DNA from: Alistipes sp.
Lineage (GTDB): Bacteria; Bacteroidota; Bacteroidia; Bacteroidales; Rikenellaceae
Assembly: GCA_017623505.1 (NCBI GenBank)
Contig: JAGAOZ010000014.1
Span: forward strand, 62,001 to 126,000
Direction: 5' to 3'
Length of the DNA: 64,000 bases
The notes under the pieces are model-generated. The model worked only from the letters and a program-made list of their open reading frames with translations. It was not told where the DNA came from and did no database searches. Shown piece after piece: positions 28,842 to 37,385 of the stretch. Each line of letters begins with the position of its first letter. The stretch's first letter is position 1. The position numbers were made by a program, and so were the translations under genes.

Positions 28842-29759
28842 TTAGTTTTCTCTCTTGATATTAACATCGAGTTGTGGGAATGGGAAGTTCGCCCCATGCT
28901 CCGGCAACTCCTTATAAAAACGCTCTGTAATAGAGTCGTATACGTCCCAGAAATCCTCATTCTCAACCCACGCACGAGCCTCAATAATCACAGCACTATC
29001 GGCCAAAGCGTCGATGCGGACACAGGGCTCCGGAGTAGCTAACACTCGCTCGTCACGACGAATAATCTCCAACATAGACTCACGAATCGTATCGTAGTTG
29101 TCGCCATACGAGACTGAGACCTTCCACGAACAACGGCGCGTAGTCGAGGTCGAATAATTAATCACAACGCCCGTCGAAATCGTGTTGTTCGGGATATAAA
29201 TTGTCTTCTTGTCGGTGGTATGCAACACCGTAGAGAATAGACGAATATCTACAACTGTACCACTCGCCAAATCCGTCTCGATAAAATCGCCAATCTTATA
29301 GGGACGCTGCACCAAAATCATAACGCCTCCGGCGAAGTTCTGCAACGTGCCACTTAACGCCATACCAATAGCCAAACCGGCAGAGGCCAACATCGCAACA
29401 AACGAGGTCGAATCGAAGCCAAGAATTGAAACGATTGTGAGGAAAATTACAACCAACCCGACAACTTTAGTAGCGGTTAGCAGGAATTTATGAAGGGATT
29501 GCTCCACATCTCGGGCGGTAAGCACCCTATCAATAACAGCCATCAAACGACGCAAAATCCAGCGACCTAAGTAAAAGATAGTCAGCGCAATAACGAGCTT
29601 TATTGCGGTCCAAATAAACCACTCTACCATCTCGTCCCACACCTGCGAGAGGTCAAGACTGGTGAGCTTCTCTACACTCTCGGCAAAGCGTGCTTTTTGC
29701 ACCGAATCAGGCAAAACAGCCGGAATAGGCAACTGCTCGTTTTGCAAAAATCGCAACAT
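28842..29759 (-). CDS. Small-conductance mechanosensitive channel, MscS family
   Basis: 305 residues. Three membrane helices lie in the first ~150 residues. The pore helix has the Gly/Ala pattern (FVAMLASAGLAIGMALSGTLQNFAGGVMIL). The beta domain follows (RPYKIGDFIE, IYIPNNTI) and then an alpha/beta C-terminal domain. It releases solutes under hypo-osmotic stress at the inner membrane. The N-terminal ~50 residues before the first helix are amphipathic and not recognised. It sits 27 bases after tdk. Confidence 0.92.
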   Translation of the reverse strand: MLRFLQNEQLPIPAVLPDSVQKARFAESVEKLTSLDLSQVWDEMVEWFIWTAIKLVIALTIFYLGRWILRRLMAVIDRVLTARDVEQSLHKFLLTATKVVGLVVIFLTIVSILGFDSTSFVAMLASAGLAIGMALSGTLQNFAGGVMILVQRPYKIGDFIETDLASGTVVDIRLFSTVLHTTDKKTIYIPNNTISTGVVINYSTSTTRRCSWKVSVSYGDNYDTIRESMLEIIRRDERVLATPEPCVRIDALADSAVIIEARAWVENEDFWDVYDSITERFYKELPEHGANFPFPQLDVNIKREN

Positions 29760-29786
29760 ATAAACTATTGTGTATTAGATATTTAT

Positions 29787-30359
29787 CTATTTATTATTTC
29801 GTTTCGCCTCGTTGAAACAGTGACGACACAGAGGCTCATAGGTATCCTTCTCACCCAGCATTACGAGCTGTCCGTCAGCTGTCAAACGATGTGAGTGATG
29901 TGCCGGATCACCACATCGCACACAGATAGCGTGGACCTTGGTCACATGCTCGGCAGTGGCCATCAGAGCAGGCATCGGACCGAAAGGCTTACCCATATAG
30001 TCCATATCAAGGCCCGCCACGATAACACGTATACCCGAATCCGCCAGCTGACGACATACATCAACCAGGCTCTCATCGAAGAACTGCGCCTCGTCGATAC
30101 CCACAACATCAACATCGTGAGCCAACAAAAGAATATTCTGCGGCGACTCGACAGGAGTAGAGCGGATGGAGTGGCCCTGATGTGAAACTACCTCCTCCAC
30201 AGAATAACGTACATCAATAACCGGCTTGAAAATCTCAACACGCTGATTGGCAAACTCCGCACGACGCATACGTCGTATCAACTCCTCGGTCTTACCCGAA
30301 AACATAGAGCCACAAACAACCTCTATCCAGCCTCTATGCTTAGAACCTTCCAGAAACAT
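29787..30359 (-). CDS. tdk: Thymidine kinase, type II
   Basis: 190 residues, the standard TK1-like length. Walker A is in [14 protein letters not shown], the acidic metal/base region in [10 protein letters not shown], and the zinc site is formed by ICVRCGDP and PLCRHCF. It phosphorylates thymidine with ATP in the pyrimidine salvage pathway. It is 53 bases after murA in the same transcription unit. The short KRNNK tail is typical. Confidence 0.97.
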   Translation of the reverse strand: MFLEGSKHRGWIEVVCGSMFSGKTEELIRRMRRAEFANQRVEIFKPVIDVRYSVEEVVSHQGHSIRSTPVESPQNILLLAHDVDVVGIDEAQFFDESLVDVCRQLADSGIRVIVAGLDMDYMGKPFGPMPALMATAEHVTKVHAICVRCGDPAHHSHRLTADGQLVMLGEKDTYEPLCRHCFNEAKRNNK

Positions 30360-30412
30360 ATTTTTAGTAATTTTTTATCTATCAATATCTTATAATCAAT
30401 CTGGGCATCGGA

Positions 30413-31720
30413 TTACTCCAAACGGGTAATCCTCGCACCCAGAGCATTCAATCGCTCGTCAATCTTACGGTAGCCACGGTCAATCTGCTCAACATTCTGA
30501 ATCTCGCTCACACCATCGGCACTCATAGCTGCAATAAGCAATGCCACACCGGCACGAATATCGGGCGAGGTCATCTTCGTAGCACGCAGGCGAACACGGT
30601 GGTCGTGTCCGATGACTGTCGCACGGTGAGGGTCGCAGAGGATTATCTGAGCTCCCATATCTATCAGTTTATCGACGAAGAACAGACGGCTCTCAAACAT
30701 CTTCTGATGAATCAAAACCGCACCCTTCGCCTGTGTAGCAACGACCAAGAAGATAGAGAGCAAGTCGGGAGTAAGGCCCGGCCACGGAGCGTCGGCTATA
30801 TTCATTATAGAGCCGTCGATAAAGCTCTCAATGCTGTAATGGTCCTGCTGAGGGATATACAAATCATCACCGCGCTGCTCAAACTTTATACCCATGCGGG
30901 CAAACTGCGCAGGGATAATACCCAAATTCTCAAACGATACGTCCTTAATCGTAAGCTCCGATTGCGTCATTGCAGCCATACCAATAAAGCTACCTACCTC
31001 AATCATATCGGGAAGCATCGTATGCTCCGTGCCACCCAACTCCTTGACTCCCTCGATAGTCAGAAGATTAGATGCAATGCCCGAAATCTTGGCTCCCATA
31101 CGGTTCAACATACGGCACAACTGCTGGATGTATGGCTCACACGCAGCATTATAAATCGTGGTGGTACCCTCAGCCAGAACTGCCGCCATAATGATATTGG
31201 CAGTACCCGTCACAGAGGCCTCATCAAGCAACATATAGCAGCCCTTAAGACGCTTAGACTCAACAGAATAGAAGTTCTGTGAAAGGTCGAAGTTAAACGT
31301 TGCACCCAACTTTTGGAAGCCCAAGAAGTGAGTATCCAAACGACGACGACCAATCTTATCGCCGCCCGGCTTAGGTATAAAGCCCATACCGAAACGCGCC
31401 AACATCGGGCCAACCATCATCACCGAGCCACGCAGACGACGGCAACGTTGATGATAGTCATCACTACGCAGATAATCCAGATTGATATTGGCAGCACGGA
31501 AGGCGTAACTATCCTCCGAAAGACGCTCTACCTCAACACCAATGAGCGAGAGCAACTCAATGAGCTGCATAACATCAAGTATCTGCGGAACATTGTGAAC
31601 AACAACTCGCTGCTCGGTAAGCAACACTGCACATAATATCTGTAAAGCCTCGTTTTTCGCACCTTGAGGGACTACCTCGCCACTCAACTTTGCACCACCT
31701 TCTACTCTAAATATTGCCAT
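30413..31720 (-). CDS. murA: UDP-N-acetylglucosamine 1-carboxyvinyltransferase with Asp in place of the catalytic-loop Cys
   Basis: 435 residues. It transfers enolpyruvate from PEP to UDP-GlcNAc, the first committed step of peptidoglycan synthesis. GAKNEAL (20-26) has the substrate Lys22/Asn23. The mobile loop reads PKPGGDKIGRRRLD. In E. coli the equivalent is PGGCAIGxRPVD, so the Cys115 position is Asp (Asp121). Cys-to-Asp enzymes are known to be active and fosfomycin-insensitive. The gene leads the murA-tdk-mscS-DUF5606 operon and has a good promoter. The start ATG at 31720 fits the family N-terminus. Confidence 0.95.
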   Translation of the reverse strand: MAIFRVEGGAKLSGEVVPQGAKNEALQILCAVLLTEQRVVVHNVPQILDVMQLIELLSLIGVEVERLSEDSYAFRAANINLDYLRSDDYHQRCRRLRGSVMMVGPMLARFGMGFIPKPGGDKIGRRRLDTHFLGFQKLGATFNFDLSQNFYSVESKRLKGCYMLLDEASVTGTANIIMAAVLAEGTTTIYNAACEPYIQQLCRMLNRMGAKISGIASNLLTIEGVKELGGTEHTMLPDMIEVGSFIGMAAMTQSELTIKDVSFENLGIIPAQFARMGIKFEQRGDDLYIPQQDHYSIESFIDGSIMNIADAPWPGLTPDLLSIFLVVATQAKGAVLIHQKMFESRLFFVDKLIDMGAQIILCDPHRATVIGHDHRVRLRATKMTSPDIRAGVALLIAAMSADGVSEIQNVEQIDRGYRKIDERLNALGARITRLE

Positions 31721-31787
31721 ATACTAAATCGGGTATGTAGTGAATAATTTTTACCTATTATTCCTTATGATTGCTACTAAAATCTAT

Positions 31788-31819
31788 CAAAGATAGTATT
31801 TTCCGTGAGAACTGCCAAA
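31788..31819 (-). promoter_or_regulatory. Bacteroidetes-type promoter for murA operon
   Basis: Minus strand: TTTG (31819-31816), 20-nt spacer, TATCTTTG (31795-31788). Both elements match the consensus exactly. The 5' leader of the murA message would be about 60 bases. Confidence 0.78.
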
Positions 31820-32235
31820 CTATCTCCTCAAATTTTAGAAAAAAAGAGAATAAATCCGCTCCTTCGACAACTCGACAATGTGGTTTACTACGCCGCCAAT
31901 TGTGGAGCATCGCCGATACGGGCAGAGGAGGATGTGGTTTGTATGAGAGTTTTAATAATTTAGTAGCACTTTTGTAACAAATATCTCATAGCTGTGTGTG
32001 CAACAATTTAGAATTAAATTAACCAGAACCGTTGTTTTTAATAAAAATTGTAGTATTTTAGCATAATGAAAAACTCTACAAAATGTTAATATAGTCGGAG
32101 AACTTAAGATATTTACCACTACAAACAAAATATAAACTACTAATAGTCAATTAAATAATTTTATTCATAACTTAACAAACTACAACAAAGAATAGCCCAC
32201 AATCAACACAACTTCCTAAAATCCCCACTTTTATT
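31820..32235. other. AT-rich intergenic region between divergent murA and DUF47 transcripts
   Basis: About 400 bases with no convincing gene; a short open frame from 31771 lacks coding character. AT content rises strongly toward 32235. No stable hairpin or known RNA was recognised. Confidence 0.5.
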
Positions 32236-32243
32236 TACCTTTG
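32236..32243 (+). promoter_or_regulatory. -7 element for the DUF47/PiT-HTH unit
   Basis: TACCTTTG matches TAnnTTTG 55 bases before the DUF47 ATG. No TTTG lies at the -33 position, so expression may need an activator. Confidence 0.5.
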
Positions 32244-32297
32244 TATATATGTGAGTTGGTCGGCTGATACTTTGTTGTATGCAAAACATCGTAGCCT

Positions 32298-32945
32298 ATG
32301 TTGTTTTTCAAACGTATTGACAAGACCAACCAACAGGTTGAAGCGTTCTTTGATACAGTCGATCAGGCACTGCTTGTGTTCAAGCAGGGAGTAAAGAACT
32401 ATCTCTACTCGGAGATGGAGGCTTTTAACGATAATTTGGCGACAATGACCAAATTGGAGAGTGATGCAGAGTTGATGCGACGCGAGATTGAAAACGGACT
32501 ATACAGCCGCACATCGTTTGTACGTATGCGAGGCGACGTGATGCGTCTGCTGGAGCGTATGGGACACATCGTAGACCTACTCAACGACAACCTTAGCCAA
32601 TTTGAGATTGAACGGCCCTACATCCCATCGGAGCTTAACGCAGATATGCTGAAGCTGACAGATTTATCGACACAGGCTGTCGAGACAACGATTCCCGCAG
32701 CGAAGGCTTACTTCCGCTCACCAGAGGGTATAACCGAGAAGATTCATCGTGTATATTTCTACAAGAGAGAGGCGGATAAACAAGCTAAGTTACTAAAACG
32801 CAAGGTGTTCCACGAGATGGATTCGCTCAAGTTGAGTGAGAAGTTTCACCTGCGATACTTCGCACTTCACATCGAAGAGCTATCGCGAGCAAGCGAGAAG
32901 GTGGCAGACCAGCTATCGGTAATGTCGGTAAAAAGAGCATACTAA
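32298..32945 (+). CDS. DUF47 (PhoU-like) protein
   Basis: 215 residues, all helical and cytoplasmic, the usual DUF47 size. It starts MLFFKRIDKTNQQVEAFFDTV. The Glu/Asp-rich metal-binding helices seen in PhoU-like folds appear as ESDAELMRREIENGL and HFALHIEELS-type segments near the end (YFALHIEELSRASEKVADQL). DUF47 proteins are normally encoded next to, and co-operate with, PiT phosphate transporters. Here the next gene (3-base gap) has a PiT-like membrane domain fused to a DNA-binding domain, so a regulatory partner role is inferred. Confidence 0.9.
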   Translation: MLFFKRIDKTNQQVEAFFDTVDQALLVFKQGVKNYLYSEMEAFNDNLATMTKLESDAELMRREIENGLYSRTSFVRMRGDVMRLLERMGHIVDLLNDNLSQFEIERPYIPSELNADMLKLTDLSTQAVETTIPAAKAYFRSPEGITEKIHRVYFYKREADKQAKLLKRKVFHEMDSLKLSEKFHLRYFALHIEELSRASEKVADQLSVMSVKRAY

Positions 32946-32948
32946 GTT

Positions 32949-34538
32949 ATGGAGTTAGCAATACTGATAATAGCCTTTGCACACGTGGCGATATTTGTCA
33001 GTCGTGGTGGAGTGGCAACGATGATTGCGCCGGCCGCATCGTGCTATGCTGCACCGCGAGCGATGATTTTCCCGTCGCTGACGCTGGCGGTAGTCATAGG
33101 CGCAATGGTAGCTCCGCAGAGTGGTACGACGCTATCCGAGATAAATCCAAAGGCTCTATTTACGGCTTTCACGGCGGCTCTGGTAGCATACGGAATAGCG
33201 CGCAACATCTCGCCGCATATATCACGATTATATTTGGTGGTGGCAGCCCTTATAGGCAGAGCTGCGGCTCTGGGAGAGGGAGCGACAATCGAGTTAAGAG
33301 CTCTTATAGGCTGGGTGGCAGCACCAATCATAGTCTTTATCCTGGCCACGCTGATTTACAGAGTGATATGTCGCGTAATGAGGAGCTCGGAGAGCCACTA
33401 TCTGAACCTACTGCAAGGCTCTGCGATAGTGATTTCCGTAGCGACACTGCTGCTGTTCGGTGCAGTGGGACTTAACATCGGCTCTCAACTCAAGGGGATG
33501 ACAACGGAGCTGTGGAGCGCAGTGGCAATACTGGGAGTTATCGCCGTAGCGGTATTTTACGCAGGAAATAAGAAATTACTGCGCATAGCGTCACTCCGCG
33601 AACGAGAGTTTGATGTGAATCCGCAGTCCGCCATAGCTATCATACTCTCGGCAACGGCGGTGATTGCCTTCTTCTCGTTTGATGCTTCGGCAGCTCTCGT
33701 AGGGGCGAAGGCGACGTTTATATCGCCCACACTCGTAATTTTTACAGCTCTGACAGCCTGCTCGTGGACACAGGGACGCAGGGTAATGAGTGGCGAAGAG
33801 CAGGCGAGAATGAGTGTAGCAAACATCGTGGCACTTATAATCGCTTTGGTGGTGGGTTATCTGCTTTCGTCGCTGCTGCAAGGAGGGTGGAACCATAACA
33901 CAGACCTGCGGAGCTTAATGCTCTTCGTAGCTATTGTGGCTATCCCGCTGTTGGCGATAATATCGCTGCAAAACAATATGCGTATGCGCCGCAAGAGCGA
34001 GCAGGCACGAGAGCAGGCTGAGTTGCTGAAGGAGAATCGTCGCTCGCTGAACCGTATGGAGGTAGAGGCGATGCAGGCGGAGAATGAGAATCTGCGTAAC
34101 CAATTGGAACTCAAGCGCAAGGAGGTGATGAGTGTGGCGATGAACATCACCGAACAGAAGGAGTTTATACATCAACTCTACGAGAAGCTGAAGCAGATAC
34201 GTAAGGTAGAGGATGCGGCAGAGAAGGATAGGATGCTCGACAAGCTGCATACAGACCTGAGCCTTAGGATGAACTTCACGAGCGAGATAGATAGCTTCTA
34301 CACGCAGGTAGAGCAGCTGCACAAGGATTTTGGCGTACGACTGACCGAGAAGTTCCCCGACCTGACACGACAGGAACGACGTTTGGTGATACTGCTCAGA
34401 TTGGATTTTTCGACAAAGTACATCGCTACGTTAATGAATATCTCGCCCAAGAGTGTCGAGATTTCACGCCACAGACTGCGAGCAAAGCTCGGACTGAAAA
34501 GAGAACAGAACTTGACAAACTTTATTAAGACGATATAA
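32949..34538 (+). CDS. PiT-like membrane domain fused to coiled coil and LuxR-type HTH
   Basis: 529 residues. Residues 1-340 hold about eight to ten hydrophobic helices whose layout resembles PiT phosphate permeases, including LRALIGWVAAPIIVFILATLIYR (117-139) as in the PiT interdomain helix and TQGRRVM (274-280) in the second half. The PiT GANDVAN/SNDAVN and STTH motifs are absent in both halves. Residues 345-435 are a charged coiled coil. The C-terminus is an HTH: LTRQERRLVILL (472-483), TKYIATLMNISPKSVEISRH (489-508), RLRAKLGL. I read it as a transporter-derived membrane sensor that binds DNA directly. Its 3-base spacing to a DUF47 gene supports the PiT ancestry. Another polytopic sensor domain cannot be excluded. 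Confidence 0.7.
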   Translation: MELAILIIAFAHVAIFVSRGGVATMIAPAASCYAAPRAMIFPSLTLAVVIGAMVAPQSGTTLSEINPKALFTAFTAALVAYGIARNISPHISRLYLVVAALIGRAAALGEGATIELRALIGWVAAPIIVFILATLIYRVICRVMRSSESHYLNLLQGSAIVISVATLLLFGAVGLNIGSQLKGMTTELWSAVAILGVIAVAVFYAGNKKLLRIASLREREFDVNPQSAIAIILSATAVIAFFSFDASAALVGAKATFISPTLVIFTALTACSWTQGRRVMSGEEQARMSVANIVALIIALVVGYLLSSLLQGGWNHNTDLRSLMLFVAIVAIPLLAIISLQNNMRMRRKSEQAREQAELLKENRRSLNRMEVEAMQAENENLRNQLELKRKEVMSVAMNITEQKEFIHQLYEKLKQIRKVEDAAEKDRMLDKLHTDLSLRMNFTSEIDSFYTQVEQLHKDFGVRLTEKFPDLTRQERRLVILLRLDFSTKYIATLMNISPKSVEISRHRLRAKLGLKREQNLTNFIKTI

Positions 34539-34589
34539 CACAAACAAACACTTTTTATTAAACTTTTTATTAACTAAAAATTTAAAAAG

Positions 34590-36080
34590 ATGAAAAAACT
34601 TTTACTTTCATTGGCACTTGTATGCTTCGGCGTTAGTGCTTATGCACAGGCTCCAGAGAAGTCTGTAAATCAGTATGGCCAGGAGGTTGAGTCTTTGCCA
34701 GTTGATGCAACTGTACAGGATGGTATCCTCGTATTCCAGAACAAGGATGCTAACTACAAGATGTGGTTCGATGTTCGCGTACAGGCTGATGCTGCTGTAT
34801 TCTTCGGCGCTCCAGGTTACGCTGACAAGATTGGTAACGGTATGTCTATCCGTCGTGCTCGTTTCGCTGTAAAGGCACAGCTCGGTAAGAATTGGGCTGG
34901 TGAGCTCGATACCGACTGGACAAGTGGTGTTCCTGAGATTAAGGACGCATTTGTAGCATTCAACGGTGTTAAGGGTCTGGAGATCAAGGCAGGTAACTTC
35001 AAGGAGAACTTCTCTATCCAGCGTAACACAACTTCACGTTACTTGGTATTTATGGAGCGTCCTATGGTTACTTCACTCGCTCCATCACGCCACCTTGGTT
35101 TGAACGTTAAGTACTCTCGCAAGCACTTCTGGTTGTCAGCAGGTGTATTTGGTCCAGCACTCAAGGATTCTGAGGCTATGGGCTTTATGCAGGACTACAA
35201 CAAGGATTACGGTATGAACGAGGGTCTCTCTTACACAGGTAAGTTCGTAGTACGTCCAATCAACAACGAGGACGCTTCATTGCACATCGGTGCTGCTTTC
35301 TCTGTACGTCAGCCTAAGACTACTGAGTTCAAGATTAAGGACTTCGAGGAGCTGATTGAGGAGGATGAGGATATCATGGCAGCTTTGGACGAGGGTAAGT
35401 TCAACGAGCTCGACGTTATCGGCGGTGCTATGGACTCACGTAACTCTACTGACATCAACCGTAAGAAGTATGTTAGCTCTGGTGATTTGATTGGTTTGGA
35501 CTATGAGACAGCTTGGACTGTTGAGTTGGCTGGTCACTACAAGGGTTTGCGTTATGAGGCAGCTTATCTCTCACGTACAGCTCATATGAACGAGGCTGTA
35601 AACGAGGTAGTTTACGGTGATGAGGGCTTCAAGCGTTTCACAGGTGATGGTTGGTACGTACAGGCTTCTTACCTCCTCTTCGGTGGTAAGCAGGCATACG
35701 ATGCAGGTGGTGCAAAGTACACTCGCACAACTGCTGGTCGTAACTGGGGTGACTTGGAGCTCGCTGCACGTTTCCAGACTATGGACCTCAACGATGCTAA
35801 GTTCGACGCTAACGGCGATTTCTTGAGCGGTATCACTGGTGGTAAGGCTAACATGTATGAGTTGGGCTTGAACTACTATCCTCACAAGAACATCAAGATC
35901 GTTTTGAACTACTCTTATATCGATCAGGATAAGTACGCTAACGGTAAGGGTGGCGACAAGGGTAAGTTCTATGTTGGTTACGACAAGGACGGTGAGCCTA
36001 CTAAGAAGTCATCTGCAGTTGTAGGTAACGGTGGTGTTGATTACCACATGATTGCAATGCGTTTCCAGGTTGCATTCTAA
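34590..36080 (+). CDS. OprO/OprP-like outer-membrane porin
   Basis: 496 residues with a signal peptide ending AYAQ (20). A 16-strand-type barrel starts after about residue 50 (YKMWFDVRVQADAAVFFG, MSIRRARFAVKAQLGKNWAGELD, KGLEIKAGNFKENFS) and ends MIAMRFQVAF with terminal Phe. This pattern is that of the phosphate-selective porin O/P family, although many members are not phosphate-selective. The codons are strongly biased and the leader is A/T-rich without G, typical of an abundantly made protein. It follows the PiT-HTH gene by 51 bases. It is the likely outer-membrane entry of this island. Confidence 0.88.
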   Translation: MKKLLLSLALVCFGVSAYAQAPEKSVNQYGQEVESLPVDATVQDGILVFQNKDANYKMWFDVRVQADAAVFFGAPGYADKIGNGMSIRRARFAVKAQLGKNWAGELDTDWTSGVPEIKDAFVAFNGVKGLEIKAGNFKENFSIQRNTTSRYLVFMERPMVTSLAPSRHLGLNVKYSRKHFWLSAGVFGPALKDSEAMGFMQDYNKDYGMNEGLSYTGKFVVRPINNEDASLHIGAAFSVRQPKTTEFKIKDFEELIEEDEDIMAALDEGKFNELDVIGGAMDSRNSTDINRKKYVSSGDLIGLDYETAWTVELAGHYKGLRYEAAYLSRTAHMNEAVNEVVYGDEGFKRFTGDGWYVQASYLLFGGKQAYDAGGAKYTRTTAGRNWGDLELAARFQTMDLNDAKFDANGDFLSGITGGKANMYELGLNYYPHKNIKIVLNYSYIDQDKYANGKGGDKGKFYVGYDKDGEPTKKSSAVVGNGGVDYHMIAMRFQVAF

Positions 36081-36126
36081 TCAAAAGGCACACTATTTAA
36101 CTCTATAATTTTAATCTTTAGTAAAT

Positions 36127-36771
36127 ATGTCTAAGGAAAAAATGGAGATTGGAGCGATCTCGAAGCCTCGCTTCGAGTTCCGCTCTTTCGGTCAGTGCTT
36201 CTGTGAGGCACACAAGCGCATGGCTCGTTTGTCAGTTCCTGTACCTGAGAAGGTGTGGGAGCGTCATAGCGACGAGATTTATATCATCTCTCGCACAAAC
36301 GATATCAACAACACAAAGATTCGTGACGGTAAGATGGATATCAAGACCTATGTTCAGACCGTAGATGGCCTCGAGCAGTGGAACCCTCTGATGAAGGGTG
36401 AGTTCCCTATCTCGGCTCAGGTGCTGAAGGAGGAGGTTTTCCCTGCTTTTATGGTCGAGATGCCAGAGCTTACTAAGGATACTTACACATACGAGGAGTT
36501 TATCGCTATGGTGGAGGCTAATCCTGACTTGGCAGCTGTACGCGTACACAAGCAGCGTTTCGGATACATGGTAAACGACACTATCTGCGAGGTTGGTAAC
36601 GTGCTTATCAATGGCGCAAAGGTGGTAACAATCAACTCAGAGTCTACTGAGATTGAGGATATCAAGAAGACTATCGCTGACGTAGGTTTGGAGGGTGTTG
36701 AGAACATCAACTACTTGCAGGCTATCAAGCGTGTTATCGGAATGTCGAACAAACCACTTGCAAACGAGTAG
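36127..36771 (+). CDS. Divergent CYTH-superfamily-like protein
   Basis: 214 residues, cytoplasmic, no signal. I do not recognise the family by name, but its layout follows the CYTH/triphosphate-tunnel fold. FEFRSFG (16-22) is at the place of ExExK. KIRDGKMDIKTY (64-75) and GLEQWNP (81-87) resemble the basic beta strands after it. AVRVHKQRFGYMV and ICEVGNVLINGAKVVTINSES (137-173) resemble the acidic second half. The helix IKKTIADVGLEGVENINYLQAI matches the CYTH C-terminal helix. The first acidic residue of ExExK is missing. It directly precedes a canonical CYTH gene (3-base gap), suggesting duplication and divergence or a heteromer. Confidence 0.5.
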   Translation: MSKEKMEIGAISKPRFEFRSFGQCFCEAHKRMARLSVPVPEKVWERHSDEIYIISRTNDINNTKIRDGKMDIKTYVQTVDGLEQWNPLMKGEFPISAQVLKEEVFPAFMVEMPELTKDTYTYEEFIAMVEANPDLAAVRVHKQRFGYMVNDTICEVGNVLINGAKVVTINSESTEIEDIKKTIADVGLEGVENINYLQAIKRVIGMSNKPLANE

Positions 36772-36774
36772 AGT

Positions 36775-37245
36775 ATGGCACAGGAGATTGAAAGAAAGTT
36801 CTTGGTAGCAGGCGACTTCAAGCCAGAGGCTTTCAAGGCTACACGTATCATTCAGGGCTACTTGAGCTCTGTACCTGAGCGCACTGTTCGCGTGCGAGTA
36901 AAGGGTGAGAAGGGTTTTATCACCATCAAGGGTATCGGTAGCCAGAGCGGTGCAAGTCGCTTCGAGTGGGAGAAGGAGATTCCTACCGAGGAGGCAGAGC
37001 AGCTGTTGGCTATATGCGAGCCGGGTGTTATCGACAAGACTCGTTACTTGGTAAAGTCGGGTGAGCACACCTTCGAGGTGGATGAGTTCTACGGCGACAA
37101 CGACGGTTTGACCGTTGCTGAGGTGGAGCTCTCATCAGAGGAGGAGGCCTTCGTTAAGCCAGCATGGTTGGGCGAAGAGGTTACCGGCGATGTTAAGTAT
37201 TACAACTCTATGTTGATGAAGAATCCTTACAAAAACTGGAAGTAA
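36775..37245 (+). CDS. CYTH-domain (triphosphate tunnel metalloenzyme) protein
   Basis: 156 residues, matching the bacterial tripolyphosphatase-type CYTH proteins (about 157). The signature EIERKF (ExExK, Glu4, Glu6, Lys8) starts the protein. RTVRVRVKG, FITIKG, RFEWEKEIP and YLVKSGEHTFEVDEFYGDN give the alternating basic and acidic tunnel strands, and VAEVELSSEEE supplies the metal-binding acids. Known relatives hydrolyse inorganic tripolyphosphate. The gene is followed immediately by a strong hairpin, so it ends its transcription unit. Its link to polyphosphate or triphosphate chemistry is the best clue to the theme of this island. Confidence 0.88.
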   Translation: MAQEIERKFLVAGDFKPEAFKATRIIQGYLSSVPERTVRVRVKGEKGFITIKGIGSQSGASRFEWEKEIPTEEAEQLLAICEPGVIDKTRYLVKSGEHTFEVDEFYGDNDGLTVAEVELSSEEEAFVKPAWLGEEVTGDVKYYNSMLMKNPYKNWK

Positions 37246-37303
37246 AAATCATATAAGTAGGTTATATCGGCGTTGTGCTTATAACCCACTTACTCTGATT
37301 TTT
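37244..37303 (+). terminator. Extended terminator-like hairpin after the CYTH gene
   Basis: Outer arms AAAAATCA (37244-37251) and TGATTTTT (37296-37303) pair perfectly. Inner arms 37255-37266 and 37280-37291 pair over 12 bases with one mismatch. The right side ends in five Ts. Confidence 0.75.
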
Positions 37304-37332
37304 AGATTACCAAATACGGAATAATCACTATC

Positions 37333-37361
37333 AAAGGGGTTGTTTTCGGACAACCCCTTTT
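37333..37361 (+). terminator. Second hairpin, 22 bases before the SLC13-type start codon
   Basis: Perfect 11-bp stem 37333-37343 / 37350-37360 with a six-base loop and a TTTT end. It lies 30 bases after the first hairpin and directly in front of the next gene, so it may act as a leader attenuator instead of, or as well as, a terminator. Confidence 0.65.
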
Positions 37362-37385
37362 AAAAACCAAACAAAACTAAACCAA

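Noticed and set aside
31771-31977. Possible 68-residue protein between murA and DUF47
   Set aside because: It starts inside the murA promoter, has no coding bias and no plausible start region.
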